DNA of 64,000 bases, taken from assembly GCA_903832325.1 (NCBI GenBank), contig CAILBC010000022.1, positions 248,001 through 312,000 on the forward strand. Reading direction: 5' to 3'. The position numbers and the translations under genes are program-made. Origin of the DNA: an uncultured Sphingomonadales bacterium (GTDB taxonomy: Bacteria > Pseudomonadota > Alphaproteobacteria > Sphingomonadales > Sphingomonadaceae). Below, piece after piece: positions 17,904-25,380 of the stretch (within the stretch, counting starts at the first letter, position 1; each line of letters opens with the position of its first letter). Below the pieces are notes generated by a model. That model worked only from the letters and a program-made list of their open reading frames with translations, made no database searches and was not told the origin of the DNA.

Positions 17904-18751
17904 GGTTCCGGGTCTACGCAGTCGGACAGCGAAAGGCCAGTGTCAAAGAGGGTCGCACGCAGTTCGGCAGCGACACTGCGCCCGTCTTCGCCGGCGCGGC
18001 GCCGATCGCCCAGCGCGGGCGCGCCGCGCCGCTTGGCCAGTTTGCGCCCGTCGGCCTCCACCAGCAGCGGATGATGGTGCCACACCGGCTCGGGCAGGCC
18101 GAGCAGGACCTGCAACAGGCGGTGCACATGGCTGGCGGCAAACAGATCGGCCCCGCGCGTGACAACGCTGACCCCGTCGGCGGCATCATCGATCGTGGCG
18201 GCCAGATGATAGCTGGCCGGGACATCCTTGCGCCACAGCACGACATCGCCAAACAGATCGGGCCGCGCGTTCTGCCCCCCCCGGCGTTCATCGCGCCAGG
18301 TCAGCGGCCCGGCCAGATCGGCCGCCTGTTCCATGTCGATCCGCCAGACCACATCGCGGCCAGGCGCCACGCCGCGGCGCAGGCAGGTGGAAGGATAGAC
18401 CGGACCATCGGGCCCCAGGCGCGTGGCGGCGCGCGCCACATCGCTGCGCGTGCAGACACAAGGGTAGACCAGCCCCATCGTGAGCAGCGAGGCAAAGGCA
18501 TCGCGATAGGCGGCAATCCGCGTCGATTGCGCGGGCACTTCGCGCCAGGTCAGCCCCAGCCAGGCCAGATCGTCGCGGAATTCCGCGGCAAGCTCTGGCC
18601 GGCTGCGCACCCCGTCGATATCTTCGATCCGCAACAGGAATTCGCCACCATCGGCGTGCGCGCGATCGTGCGCGACAATCGCCGCATAAGCATGGCCCAG
18701 ATGCAGCGGCCCGTTGGGGCTGGGGGCAAAACGGGTGATCGCGCCGGTCAT
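17900..18751 (-). CDS. gluQ: glutamyl-Q tRNA(Asp) synthetase
   Basis: Attaches glutamate to queuosine in tRNA-Asp. The 283-residue protein is a GlxRS catalytic domain without the anticodon-binding domain, which separates it from GltX. Motifs: RFAPSPNGPLHLGHAYAAI (HIGH-type) at the N-terminus, LLRIEDID, CVCTRSD with Cys residues of the zinc site, and KLAKRRGAPAL in the KMSKS position. I start at 18751 rather than at the upstream in-frame ATG because RFAPSPNG should lie within the first 10 residues. It is translationally coupled to the HIG1 gene. Confidence 0.9.
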   Translation of the reverse strand: MTGAITRFAPSPNGPLHLGHAYAAIVAHDRAHADGGEFLLRIEDIDGVRSRPELAAEFRDDLAWLGLTWREVPAQSTRIAAYRDAFASLLTMGLVYPCVCTRSDVARAATRLGPDGPVYPSTCLRRGVAPGRDVVWRIDMEQAADLAGPLTWRDERRGGQNARPDLFGDVVLWRKDVPASYHLAATIDDAADGVSVVTRGADLFAASHVHRLLQVLLGLPEPVWHHHPLLVEADGRKLAKRRGAPALGDRRRAGEDGRSVAAELRATLFDTGLSLSDCVDPEP

Positions 18752-18789
18752 TTTTGCAGATATCGGATCATCCGCCGGAAAATGCAAAA

Positions 18790-18844
18790 CGCCAAAAAGC
18801 AAAACGACCGCCCCTTTGGGCGCAAAATGCACCCATCGGGGCGG
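18790..18844 (-). terminator. terminator-like hairpin between the 27-codon gene and gluQ
   Basis: CCGCCCC (18808-18814) and GGGGCGG (18838-18844) form a stem. On the minus strand it is followed by GTCGTTTTGCTTTTTGG. The loop is long (23 nt), so strength is uncertain. Confidence 0.5.
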
Positions 18845-18907
18845 CCGCGATGCGGAAGTTCATATCTGTTGCCGAACCGGTATCACGCAGTCCGCATAAG
18901 CCGTGGC

Positions 18908-18991
18908 TTAGGCGAGCGTGGCGGTGAACATCAGGCCGCTGACGCCAGCGGCGAGGATGATCGGCAGCACGTAAGTCGTAAAGCTGCGCAT
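18908..18991 (-). CDS. 27-residue hydrophobic membrane peptide
   Basis: A short gene: MRSFTTYVLP, then IILAAGVSGL, then MFTATLA. An exact Shine-Dalgarno GGAGG lies upstream with normal spacing (GGAGGACACC then ATG). The peptide is one predicted membrane helix with a basic N-terminus. A terminator-like hairpin lies 64 bases downstream. I do not recognise a named family. The strong ribosome-binding site and separate terminator make it a likely real small protein. Confidence 0.65.
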   Translation of the reverse strand: MRSFTTYVLPIILAAGVSGLMFTATLA

Positions 18992-19203
18992 GGTGTCCTC
19001 CATAGGGTGAGGCACTTTCAGGCAGTCTCCCAGTTCACCGCGCCGGCAGGGTGTAAATGCACGGAGCCACTGAACAAGGCGGCCAATACGCCATTTGACG
19101 TATAGAGCAATTGAGCAGAGCTCATCAGCAGGTGCAGTTTATGCAACCGGCTGCGGCGCGTGCGACGCTGGACAGGCCCGGTGCATGCCTTTATCCGCCC
19201 ATC

Positions 19204-20871
19204 ATGACCGACCCACATTCAAAATCCGGCCTTCCGGCCGAGTCTATCCTGCCGGCCGAATCCATTTTGCCGGCCGAATCCATCCTGCCGGCCGAATCCA
19301 TCCTGCCGGCCGAATCCATCCTGCCGGCCGAATCTATCCTGATCGTCGATTTCGGCAGCCAGGTGACCCAGCTGATCGCACGCCGCGTGCGAGAGGCCGG
19401 GGTCTATTCCGAAATCGCCCCGTTCACGCAGGCCGAGGCCGCGTTTCACCGGATGAAGCCCAAGGGCATCATCCTGTCGGGTTCACCCGCCGGCGTGCCC
19501 GAAGACGGGTCCCCGCGCGCCCCGCAAGTGCTGTTTGACAGCGGATTGCCGATTCTGGGCATCTGCTATGGCCAGCAAGTGATGAGCCACCAGCTGGGCG
19601 GGACGGTCGAACCGGGCGATTCGGGCGAATTCGGCCGCGCCTTTTTGACCGTGACCGAGCCCTGCGTGCTGTTCGACGGGCTGTGGCAAGTGGGCGAACG
19701 CCACCAGGTGTGGATGAGCCATGGCGACAAAGTCACCCGGTTTGCGCCCGGTTTCCGCATTGTCGCGGTGTCCGACGGCGCGCCGTTTGCAGTGATCGCC
19801 GATGATCAGCGCAAATATTACGGCACCCAGTTCCACCCCGAAGTGGTGCACACCCCCGATGGCGGGCGGCTGATTGCCAATTTCGTGCGCCACGTCTGCG
19901 GCTGCCGCGGCGATTGGACGATGGCCGAATTCCGCAAGACCAAGATTGCCGAAATCCGCGCCCAGGTCGGCAGCTCGCGCGTGATCTGCGGCCTGTCGGG
20001 CGGGGTCGATTCGGCGGTGGCGGCGGTGCTGATCCACGAAGCGATCGGTGACCAGCTGACCTGCGTGTTTGTCGATCACGGCCTGATGCGGCTGGGCGAG
20101 GCCGAACAAGTGGTCAGCTTGTTCCGCAACACCTACAACATTCCGCTGGTGCACCGCGATGCGGCCACGCTGTTCCTGAACGGGCTGGAAGGCGTCACCG
20201 ACCCGGAGGCCAAGCGCAAGTTCATCGGCAAGACCTTCATCGACGTGTTCGAAGAAGAAGCGCGGCAAGTCGGCGGCGCCGATTTCCTGGCCCAGGGCAC
20301 GCTCTATCCCGATGTGATCGAAAGCGTGTCATTCACCGGCGGACCATCGGTGACAATCAAAAGCCACCACAATGTCGGTGGCCTGCCCGATCGCATGAAC
20401 ATGAAGCTGGTCGAGCCGTTGCGCGAACTGTTCAAGGACGAAGTGCGCGCGCTGGGCCGCGAACTGGGCCTGCCCGACGTGTTCGTCGGCCGCCACCCCT
20501 TCCCCGGCCCGGGCCTTGCCATCCGCATCCCCGGCGAAGTGACGCGCGAACGCTGCGACATCCTGCGCAAGGCCGATGCGGTCTATCTGGATGAAATCCG
20601 CAAGGCCGGGCTGTACGATGCGATCTGGCAGGCCTTTGCCGTGCTGCTGCCGGTGCGTACGGTGGGCGTGATGGGCGATTTCCGCACGTATGATTCGGTC
20701 TGCGCGCTGCGTGCGGTCACTTCGACCGACGGCATGACCGCCGATGTCTACCCGTTCGACAGCGCCTTCCTCGCCCGCGTCGCCACGCGCATCGTCAACG
20801 AAGTGAAGGGCATCAACCGCGTGGTCTATGACTATACGTCAAAACCGCCGGGCACGATTGAGTGGGAGTAA
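19204..20871 (+). CDS. guaA: GMP synthase (glutamine-hydrolysing) with N-terminal hexapeptide repeat
   Basis: Converts XMP to GMP using glutamine and ATP. The 555-residue product has a class I glutamine amidotransferase domain: Cys121 in LGICYGQQ, and QFHPEVVHT for the His/Glu pair. The ATP-pyrophosphatase domain has [12 protein letters not shown], and the C-terminal dimerisation domain ends GTIEWE. Oddity: before the conserved ILIVDFGSQ, residues 10-45 are six tandem LPAESI units encoded by an 18-bp repeat. The ATG at 19204 is the nearest start that keeps all units. The stop is 1 bp from the stop of the convergent aminotransferase. Confidence 0.95.
   Translation: MTDPHSKSGLPAESILPAESILPAESILPAESILPAESILPAESILIVDFGSQVTQLIARRVREAGVYSEIAPFTQAEAAFHRMKPKGIILSGSPAGVPEDGSPRAPQVLFDSGLPILGICYGQQVMSHQLGGTVEPGDSGEFGRAFLTVTEPCVLFDGLWQVGERHQVWMSHGDKVTRFAPGFRIVAVSDGAPFAVIADDQRKYYGTQFHPEVVHTPDGGRLIANFVRHVCGCRGDWTMAEFRKTKIAEIRAQVGSSRVICGLSGGVDSAVAAVLIHEAIGDQLTCVFVDHGLMRLGEAEQVVSLFRNTYNIPLVHRDAATLFLNGLEGVTDPEAKRKFIGKTFIDVFEEEARQVGGADFLAQGTLYPDVIESVSFTGGPSVTIKSHHNVGGLPDRMNMKLVEPLRELFKDEVRALGRELGLPDVFVGRHPFPGPGLAIRIPGEVTRERCDILRKADAVYLDEIRKAGLYDAIWQAFAVLLPVRTVGVMGDFRTYDSVCALRAVTSTDGMTADVYPFDSAFLARVATRIVNEVKGINRVVYDYTSKPPGTIEWE
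19231..19338 (+). repeat. 18-bp tandem repeat x6 at the guaA N-terminus
   Basis: Six head-to-tail copies of ctgccggccgaatccatc with a few third-base changes in units 1, 2 and 6; units 3-5 are identical. They encode (LPAESI)6 directly before LIVDFGSQ. Confidence 0.98.
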
Positions 20872-20872
20872 T

Positions 20873-22069
20873 TCAGGCGGGCGCGGCAACGCCCATGATC
20901 GCGCGGGTATAACGCGCAATGCGGGTGGCCGCTTCGACCAGGCGGGCGGGCGATGACAGGAAACCGATCCGCACCATCGGGATCGCGCTGTCGCCAAAGC
21001 CGAAGCCCGGCACAACCGCAACGCCTTCGGCTTCGAGCAGGCCGGTGGCATAGGCGCGGCCATCCAGCCCGGTTGCGCCAACATCGACCAGCAGGAACAT
21101 GCCGCCCTGCGGCGGTGAAAAGCGCAGGCCCGGAATCTGTGACAGCGCGCCGACCAGCGCATCGCGCTGGATGCGGAAACGGTCACGGATCATATCGGCA
21201 ATCTGCGGATGGGAAAGCGCCGTGACGGCGGCATCCTGCGCCACCTGGTTGATCCCGAAATGCAGCGATTGCGCCAGAATGCCCACCGCATCGACCAGAT
21301 CGCGCGGCCCGATGATCCAGCCGATGCGAAATCCGGTCATCGCGTGCGATTTGGACAAGCTGTTGACCACCACGATCCGGTCATCCGCACAGCGGCCGGC
21401 AAACGGCGAAACATGTGGCGCGTCATAACACAGCGACCAGTAGACTTCGTCTGACACCAGCCACAGATCGTGCGCGCGGGCCAGATCGATGATCGCATCG
21501 ATATCGCCCGGGGCAAGCACCGCGCCCGTCGGGTTGCCGGGCGAATTGATCAGGATCGCGCGGGTGCGCGGGGTGATCGCCGCGGCCATTGCGGCAATAT
21601 CGGGCCGGTATCCGCTATCGACCGACAGCGGCACCACGACCATCGCGGCGCCGCTGGCCGCGACCACCGCCGGGTAAGTCGTGTAATAAGGCGCCAGCAC
21701 CAGAACTTCGTCGCCCGGGCCGGCAATCGCCTGAAACAGCGAATAGAGCGCCCCTTGCGCGCCCGAACAGACCGCCACTTCGTCGGCACCGACCGCAACG
21801 CCATACAACGCCGCGGCGTGGTCCGCGATCGCAGCGCGCAGCGCCGGTTCGCCGCCGATTGGCGCGTAATGCGTGCGCCCGTTTGCCATCGCCTCGGTCG
21901 CGGCGGCCTGGATGACCGGCGCCACATCCATATCGGGATCGCCCACGCCCAGGTGGATCACATCGCGCCCTTGCGCCATCATCGCGCCCGCGCGTTCACC
22001 CAGCGCCCAGACATCGGTGCAGGTTTCGGCAATCCGGCCGATCAGCGGCGAAAAACGAACGGCAGGCAT
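20873..22069 (-). CDS. PLP-dependent class I/II aminotransferase
   Basis: The 398-residue product is a fold type I aminotransferase. It has the cofactor-binding GAQGALYSL, the PAYYT-like APYYTTYP, INSPGNPTGAV with the conserved Asn, VSDEVYW with the PLP Asp, the lysine motif NSLSKSHAMTGFRIGW (Lys in SLSKSHA), and VRIGFL with the carboxylate-binding Arg near the end. It resembles aspartate/aromatic or arginine:pyruvate-type aminotransferases; the substrate cannot be read from sequence. The start at 22069 gives a normal N-terminus. It is convergent with guaA. Confidence 0.88.
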   Translation of the reverse strand: MPAVRFSPLIGRIAETCTDVWALGERAGAMMAQGRDVIHLGVGDPDMDVAPVIQAAATEAMANGRTHYAPIGGEPALRAAIADHAAALYGVAVGADEVAVCSGAQGALYSLFQAIAGPGDEVLVLAPYYTTYPAVVAASGAAMVVVPLSVDSGYRPDIAAMAAAITPRTRAILINSPGNPTGAVLAPGDIDAIIDLARAHDLWLVSDEVYWSLCYDAPHVSPFAGRCADDRIVVVNSLSKSHAMTGFRIGWIIGPRDLVDAVGILAQSLHFGINQVAQDAAVTALSHPQIADMIRDRFRIQRDALVGALSQIPGLRFSPPQGGMFLLVDVGATGLDGRAYATGLLEAEGVAVVPGFGFGDSAIPMVRIGFLSSPARLVEAATRIARYTRAIMGVAAPA

Positions 22070-22246
22070 CACATGGCGCTCCAGCAGGATCGCGGCGCGG
22101 CTAGCATGGATCAGGCTTTGCGACCAAGGCGCCTTTTGCCCGCCACGACATCGCTGCCGATTGCCGGACCGCCGCGCCGTGATGTAGCATCCGTGCCGCG
22201 CAGATCCGTGCGAGGCCACGGGCGCGGGCATGACAGGACCCCGGCG

Positions 22247-22645
22247 ATGAGCGTGAACGATCTCCATACGACCCCGCTGCATCTCGGCCTGGGCGCCACC
22301 GCGGTGGTCGAACCGCCGTTTACCGGCGGGTATGACTGGTATGCGGATTATGCAGCGCGGCACACCGATGATGGCGCCGAAGGTCGGCTGGTCACCCTGT
22401 TCAGCTTTGCCGAGCCCTGGACGAGCTGGGAAATGCACCCCGCCGGCGCCGAAGTCGTGGTGTGCCTGACGGGCGCGATCACCCTGATCCAGCAGCATCC
22501 GGATGGCGCGGCCACGACTGTCACGCTGACGGCGGGGCACTATGCGATCAATCCGCCCGGCGTGTGGCACACCGCCGATGTTTCGGTGCCGACACAAGTG
22601 CTGTTCATCACCGCCGGCGCCGGCACACACGTGCGTGAACGCTGA
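22247..22645 (+). CDS. cupin-domain protein
   Basis: The 132-residue product has a single predicted beta-barrel: an acidic N-terminus, HPAGAEVVVCLTGAITLIQ (cupin motif 1-like, with His and Glu), and AGHYAINPPGVWHTADV (motif 2, with His). The metal ligands look mostly present. Small stand-alone cupins can be isomerases, dioxygenases or sensors, and no substrate is suggested by the neighbours. It lies between a divergent aminotransferase and the convergent CtrA-like gene. Confidence 0.8.
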   Translation: MSVNDLHTTPLHLGLGATAVVEPPFTGGYDWYADYAARHTDDGAEGRLVTLFSFAEPWTSWEMHPAGAEVVVCLTGAITLIQQHPDGAATTVTLTAGHYAINPPGVWHTADVSVPTQVLFITAGAGTHVRER

Positions 22646-22662
22646 ACCGGCAGCGAATACCG

Positions 22663-23358
22663 TCAGGCCGCCAGCATCGCCTGATCGGGATCGCGCAGGA
22701 CATATCCCCGGCCCCAGATGTTTTGGACAGGGCATGCGCCGTGGCACGCATCGTGCAGTTTTCGCCGCAGCCGGCTCATGAACACATCGATTGTCTTGGT
22801 ATCAGGTTCGTCAAGTCCGCCATAGAGGTGGTTCAGGAACATGTCTCGGGAAACGGCAGTACCCTTGCGCAGGGCCAGCAGTTCCAGCATCGCGTATTCC
22901 TTGGCGGTCAGCGGCACCCTGTGTCCATCGGCCTCGACCTCTTTGGTATCCAGATCGACCGCCAGACAGCCGGTGCGGATGATCGACTGGGCATGACCGC
23001 GCGAGCGGCGCACGATCGCCCGGGTCCGCGCCAGCAGTTCATCCAGTCCGAACGGCTTGGTCAGATAATCGTCTGCACCGCGACCGAGGCAATCAACCCG
23101 GAATTCCACATCCGATGTTGCCGAAATGACCAGAACCGGAGTCTTTGACCGGGCCAGGCGCAAGGCATTGAGCACCTGAAAGCCATGGATATCGGGCAGA
23201 TTGAGATCGAGCAGGATGATATCGAAATCATGGTGCCGGTTCAGATCACAGACTTCTTCGCCCAGATCGGTGGCATGCATATGGATGCCTGATGCCTGCA
23301 GCATCAGTTCGACAGCACGGACAATGGACGGATCATCTTCAACCAGCAGCACGTTCAT
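22663..23358 (-). CDS. CtrA-like response regulator (divergent paralogue)
   Basis: The 231-residue OmpR-type protein has an N-terminal receiver (MNVLLVEDDPSIVRAVELML; phospho-acceptor Asp in DIILLDLNLPDIHG; Lys in LTKPFG). Its winged-helix DNA-binding domain carries the CtrA hallmarks RRSRGHAQS, LTAKEYAMLELLALRKGT, FLNHLYGGLDEP and WGRGYVLRDP. Against the CtrA I remember (LGEEGVDLGK, GADDYMTKPF) it differs in many receiver positions, for example CDLNRHHDFD, VEFRVDCLG and a Cys-containing C-terminal loop CHGACP. So I take it as a second CtrA-family regulator, not the master regulator itself. A J-domain gene upstream carries an exact CtrA box. Confidence 0.85.
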   Translation of the reverse strand: MNVLLVEDDPSIVRAVELMLQASGIHMHATDLGEEVCDLNRHHDFDIILLDLNLPDIHGFQVLNALRLARSKTPVLVISATSDVEFRVDCLGRGADDYLTKPFGLDELLARTRAIVRRSRGHAQSIIRTGCLAVDLDTKEVEADGHRVPLTAKEYAMLELLALRKGTAVSRDMFLNHLYGGLDEPDTKTIDVFMSRLRRKLHDACHGACPVQNIWGRGYVLRDPDQAMLAA

Positions 23359-23420
23359 GGCGGCACTTTCGTTAACTTTGTACCCGGCCACGGTGCCTTG
23401 ATTATGGTTAACGCCCGCGT
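23359..23420 (-). promoter_or_regulatory. GTTAAC sites upstream of the CtrA-like gene
   Basis: Two GTTAAC hexamers lie at 23370-23375 and 23406-23411. On the minus strand the distal one reads TTAACCAT, which I recall as a CtrA half-site variant. Autoregulation is possible but unproven. Confidence 0.35.
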
Positions 23421-23493
23421 GAGTTTGTACTGCGTAGAATTTCGTAGCCTTCGGTATGAATTCGGTGATCGGCGGCTTGGCCCCCGTTATACG

Positions 23494-23593
23494 GATGTGC
23501 GATGAGTGAAACTCATCGCACAATGTGACGCTCAAGCGCCGCGCGGGCTTATACCAATGTGCAATGAGTCAAGCTCACTGCACATTGGTATTA
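23494..23593. repeat. paired-hairpin palindromic element, copy 3
   Basis: Hairpin A is perfect: TGTGCGATGAGT (23496-23507), loop GAA, ACTCATCGCACA (23511-23522). The linker gctcaagcgccgcgcgggct follows at 23530-23549. Hairpin B has 18-bp arms (23551-23568 with 23574-23591, one mismatch). A and B share nearly the same arm sequence. The TAA stop of the minus-strand gene (23593-23591) overlaps the end of hairpin B. Confidence 0.8.
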
Positions 23594-24091
23594 CAGCCGA
23601 TCGATGATCACGTGCCACGCGCCTTCGTGGGGGGCGAGGTCCGCCAGCGTGATGGTGACGGGCAAGGGATCGAACCGGCGTGGGGCCCGCGCACCCGTTT
23701 CACGCAACAGCGCCCGGCAGCGGCATTCAATCCAGGCCTGCAGATCATCGCGCGGCACGATGAAAAAGCGATCGTGCGGCCCGCCGCGACGAATCAGCAC
23801 AAAGACATAGATCAGATCCGGCCCCGGATCGCGCGGGACAAGGCATTCGCGCCCGTCCGCCCCCGTTTCGATGTCGACAAACTGGCGCGCGTCAAAATCG
23901 CTGATGCCATCGCGCAGCGCCCTGGCCTGAAGCGCCAGCGATTTGTCGCCTTTGTGCGCGATGATCGGGATATCGACGCCGGGCATCGTGTTGACAAAGG
24001 CCGTCGCCGAAATGTCGCGGCGGCCCAGTTCGGCAACAACCAGCGCATCGCTGATCTGTTCCGACAGCAACGGGCCGAAAGTCAGATCCAT
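23591..24091 (-). CDS. hypothetical protein, possible PD-(D/E)XK-like fold
   Basis: The 166-residue product is of unknown function. The order of elements recalls small restriction-endonuclease-fold proteins: a helix with Glu (ALVVAELGRRDI), a strand with Asp (PGVDIPIIAHKG), then a strand LALQARAL where nuclease-like relatives have QxK. A second acidic segment QFVDIE and a strand DLIYVFVLI follow. Here the lysine position is Arg, so catalysis is uncertain. It starts 3 bp after the J-domain gene stops, so they are cotranscribed. The fold call is inference from pattern only. Confidence 0.6.
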   Translation of the reverse strand: MDLTFGPLLSEQISDALVVAELGRRDISATAFVNTMPGVDIPIIAHKGDKSLALQARALRDGISDFDARQFVDIETGADGRECLVPRDPGPDLIYVFVLIRRGGPHDRFFIVPRDDLQAWIECRCRALLRETGARAPRRFDPLPVTITLADLAPHEGAWHVIIDRL

Positions 24092-24094
24092 GGA

Positions 24095-24685
24095 TCACGC
24101 CGCCGAGGCATCGGCGGCCTGCGCGATCAGGCGGATCTCGGTGGTCTTGCGCTGGTGTTCGGTCATCACATGGTCGATGCCCACCACCGTGATCGCCCAC
24201 AGACCTTCATCGGTGCGCTGGATCAGGCCCTTTTCCCTCAGGTACCAGATGTGGAAATCGATGTGTTCCAGCGAACAGTCTGCCATGCGCTGCAGATGCG
24301 GGGCTGAAATGCCCGGTTTTCCGGCATTTTCGCGACGCTTGTAATAAAGCGCGAGCAGGATCGTGGTCTGCGCCCCGACATCGCTGCCGACCCCTTCGCT
24401 TTCCAGCGGGCGCAGCGCGCCAGCAATTTGCGCAGCGCCGTTCTGGCGACGCCCCGCGCGGGCGGCATAAAGCCGATCGTATTCGGCGCGCCGTTCCCGG
24501 CTTTTCAGGACATTGTGCGCAGCAATGATCGCTTCGAACCGGATCGGGTCCGCAGTTTCGAGATGGTCCGGGTGAAAGCGCTTGGCCAGGTGGCGAAAAA
24601 CATGCTCGATCGTGCTGCCGTCTGCGGTGGGCAGGACATCCAGCATGGCGTAATGATCAACAAAATCTTCAGTTTCGTTAATCAA
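24095..24685 (-). CDS. J-domain protein with C-terminal winged-helix-like region
   Basis: Residues about 10-75 form a J-domain: HYAMLDVLPTADGSTIE, then RHLAKRFHPDH with the HPD tripeptide that stimulates DnaK, and SRERRAEYDRLY. Residues about 95-190 look like a helix-turn-helix/winged-helix (ISAPHLQRMADCSLEHID, then YLREKGLIQRTDEGLWAIT), so it may act as a regulator or adaptor rather than a general chaperone. The start is TTG at 24685; the ATG at 24646 would cut into J-domain helix I. A CtrA-type box overlaps the TTG start. Confidence 0.72.
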   Translation of the reverse strand: MINETEDFVDHYAMLDVLPTADGSTIEHVFRHLAKRFHPDHLETADPIRFEAIIAAHNVLKSRERRAEYDRLYAARAGRRQNGAAQIAGALRPLESEGVGSDVGAQTTILLALYYKRRENAGKPGISAPHLQRMADCSLEHIDFHIWYLREKGLIQRTDEGLWAITVVGIDHVMTEHQRKTTEIRLIAQAADASAA

Positions 24686-24692
24686 GATTTAA
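24677..24692 (-). promoter_or_regulatory. exact CtrA-type box TTAA-N7-TTAAC
   Basis: On the minus strand the sequence is TTAA-ATCTTGA-TTAAC, matching the CtrA consensus TTAA-N7-TTAAC exactly, and pointing into the J-domain gene. It overlaps the TTG start codon. It would therefore either repress, or indicate that translation begins further in. Confidence 0.55.
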
Positions 24693-24782
24693 TATCCTGT
24701 TTACTTTTGCGTTAATTGTTATTTACTTGATAAGCCGCGCCATTTTTCGGATAAATCGACATCGCGTCAAGGCAATACGACG

Positions 24783-24840
24783 CAATTCCCGCAACGTTGG
24801 CGGGAAATTGCTGCAGTTTCGGCGGTTTGATCGCCGTTTT
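24783..24840 (+). ncRNA. possible small RNA end: stem-loop plus terminator-like hairpin
   Basis: TTCCCGC (24786-24792) and GCGGGAA (24800-24806) form a hairpin. After it, CGGCG (24820-24824), loop gtttgat, CGCCG (24832-24836) is followed by TTTT. A short RNA ending here on the plus strand is possible; no promoter is clear. Confidence 0.2.
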
Positions 24841-24959
24841 CGGTGGCATTCGCTGCATATGGCCGCAGCGATAGCGAAACACTACGTAGTAAAATTTCAG
24901 AGTCGCGTTAACCAGCGCTGCCCTAAGACATGCTCCACACCGACGAAAAGGAACGATTC

Positions 24960-25028
24960 ATGTCAGGATTTCTGGCAGGGATCGGGATGATATTCGTATT
25001 TTTCGGATACTCGTATCGAACATGGTGA
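24960..25028 (+). CDS. possible 22-residue hydrophobic peptide
   Basis: MSGFLAGIGMIFVFFGYSYR then TW and stop. AAGGA lies about 7 bases upstream. It would be a single membrane helix. Nothing else supports it, so this is a weak call. Confidence 0.25.
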   Translation: MSGFLAGIGMIFVFFGYSYRTW

Positions 25029-25380
25029 ACATCTCGCCCGAAAATCCAGGTTAATATTTCCCGATTGCGATAATTTCTTCAAAGCCATTCCAGCCGGTCA
25101 TTCGACCTGAATTGGGACAAATGCAGTAACCATTGCCTGATCGATGCCAAATTCAACACGAAATTTGCTGGATTGCGCTCTGCTCGGCTGCTTTGCTGCC
25201 AGATTTGTATCGATGGTCAATGACTTCAGCGGCCCGATCTGAAAGGCCATAACCATACCGGAACCAGCCTGTCAGCACCGCGAACAGCCCCAGGGCTGTC
25301 CCGATCAGCGACCGGCGGCGGCCGGACAACAAGCCGGGGCGGCCACGGGCCTCCACCACGCAGGAACCGCAGACACTACG

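Larger units (their letters stand above)
24693..25380. other. 688-bp region without a convincing gene
   Basis: More AT-rich than its surroundings. It holds two stacked hairpins (24783-24840), a possible 22-codon ORF (24960-25028) and the upstream region of the TadE-like gene. No long frame here has recognisable protein features. Confidence 0.6.

Noticed and set aside
19231..19338. Regular repeats at guaA considered as a CRISPR array
   Set aside because: Units are contiguous without spacers and are in frame with a conserved protein.
21470..22246. N-terminal extension of the cupin gene over the aminotransferase
   Set aside because: It is antisense to conserved aminotransferase motifs; the cupin fold starts at 22247.
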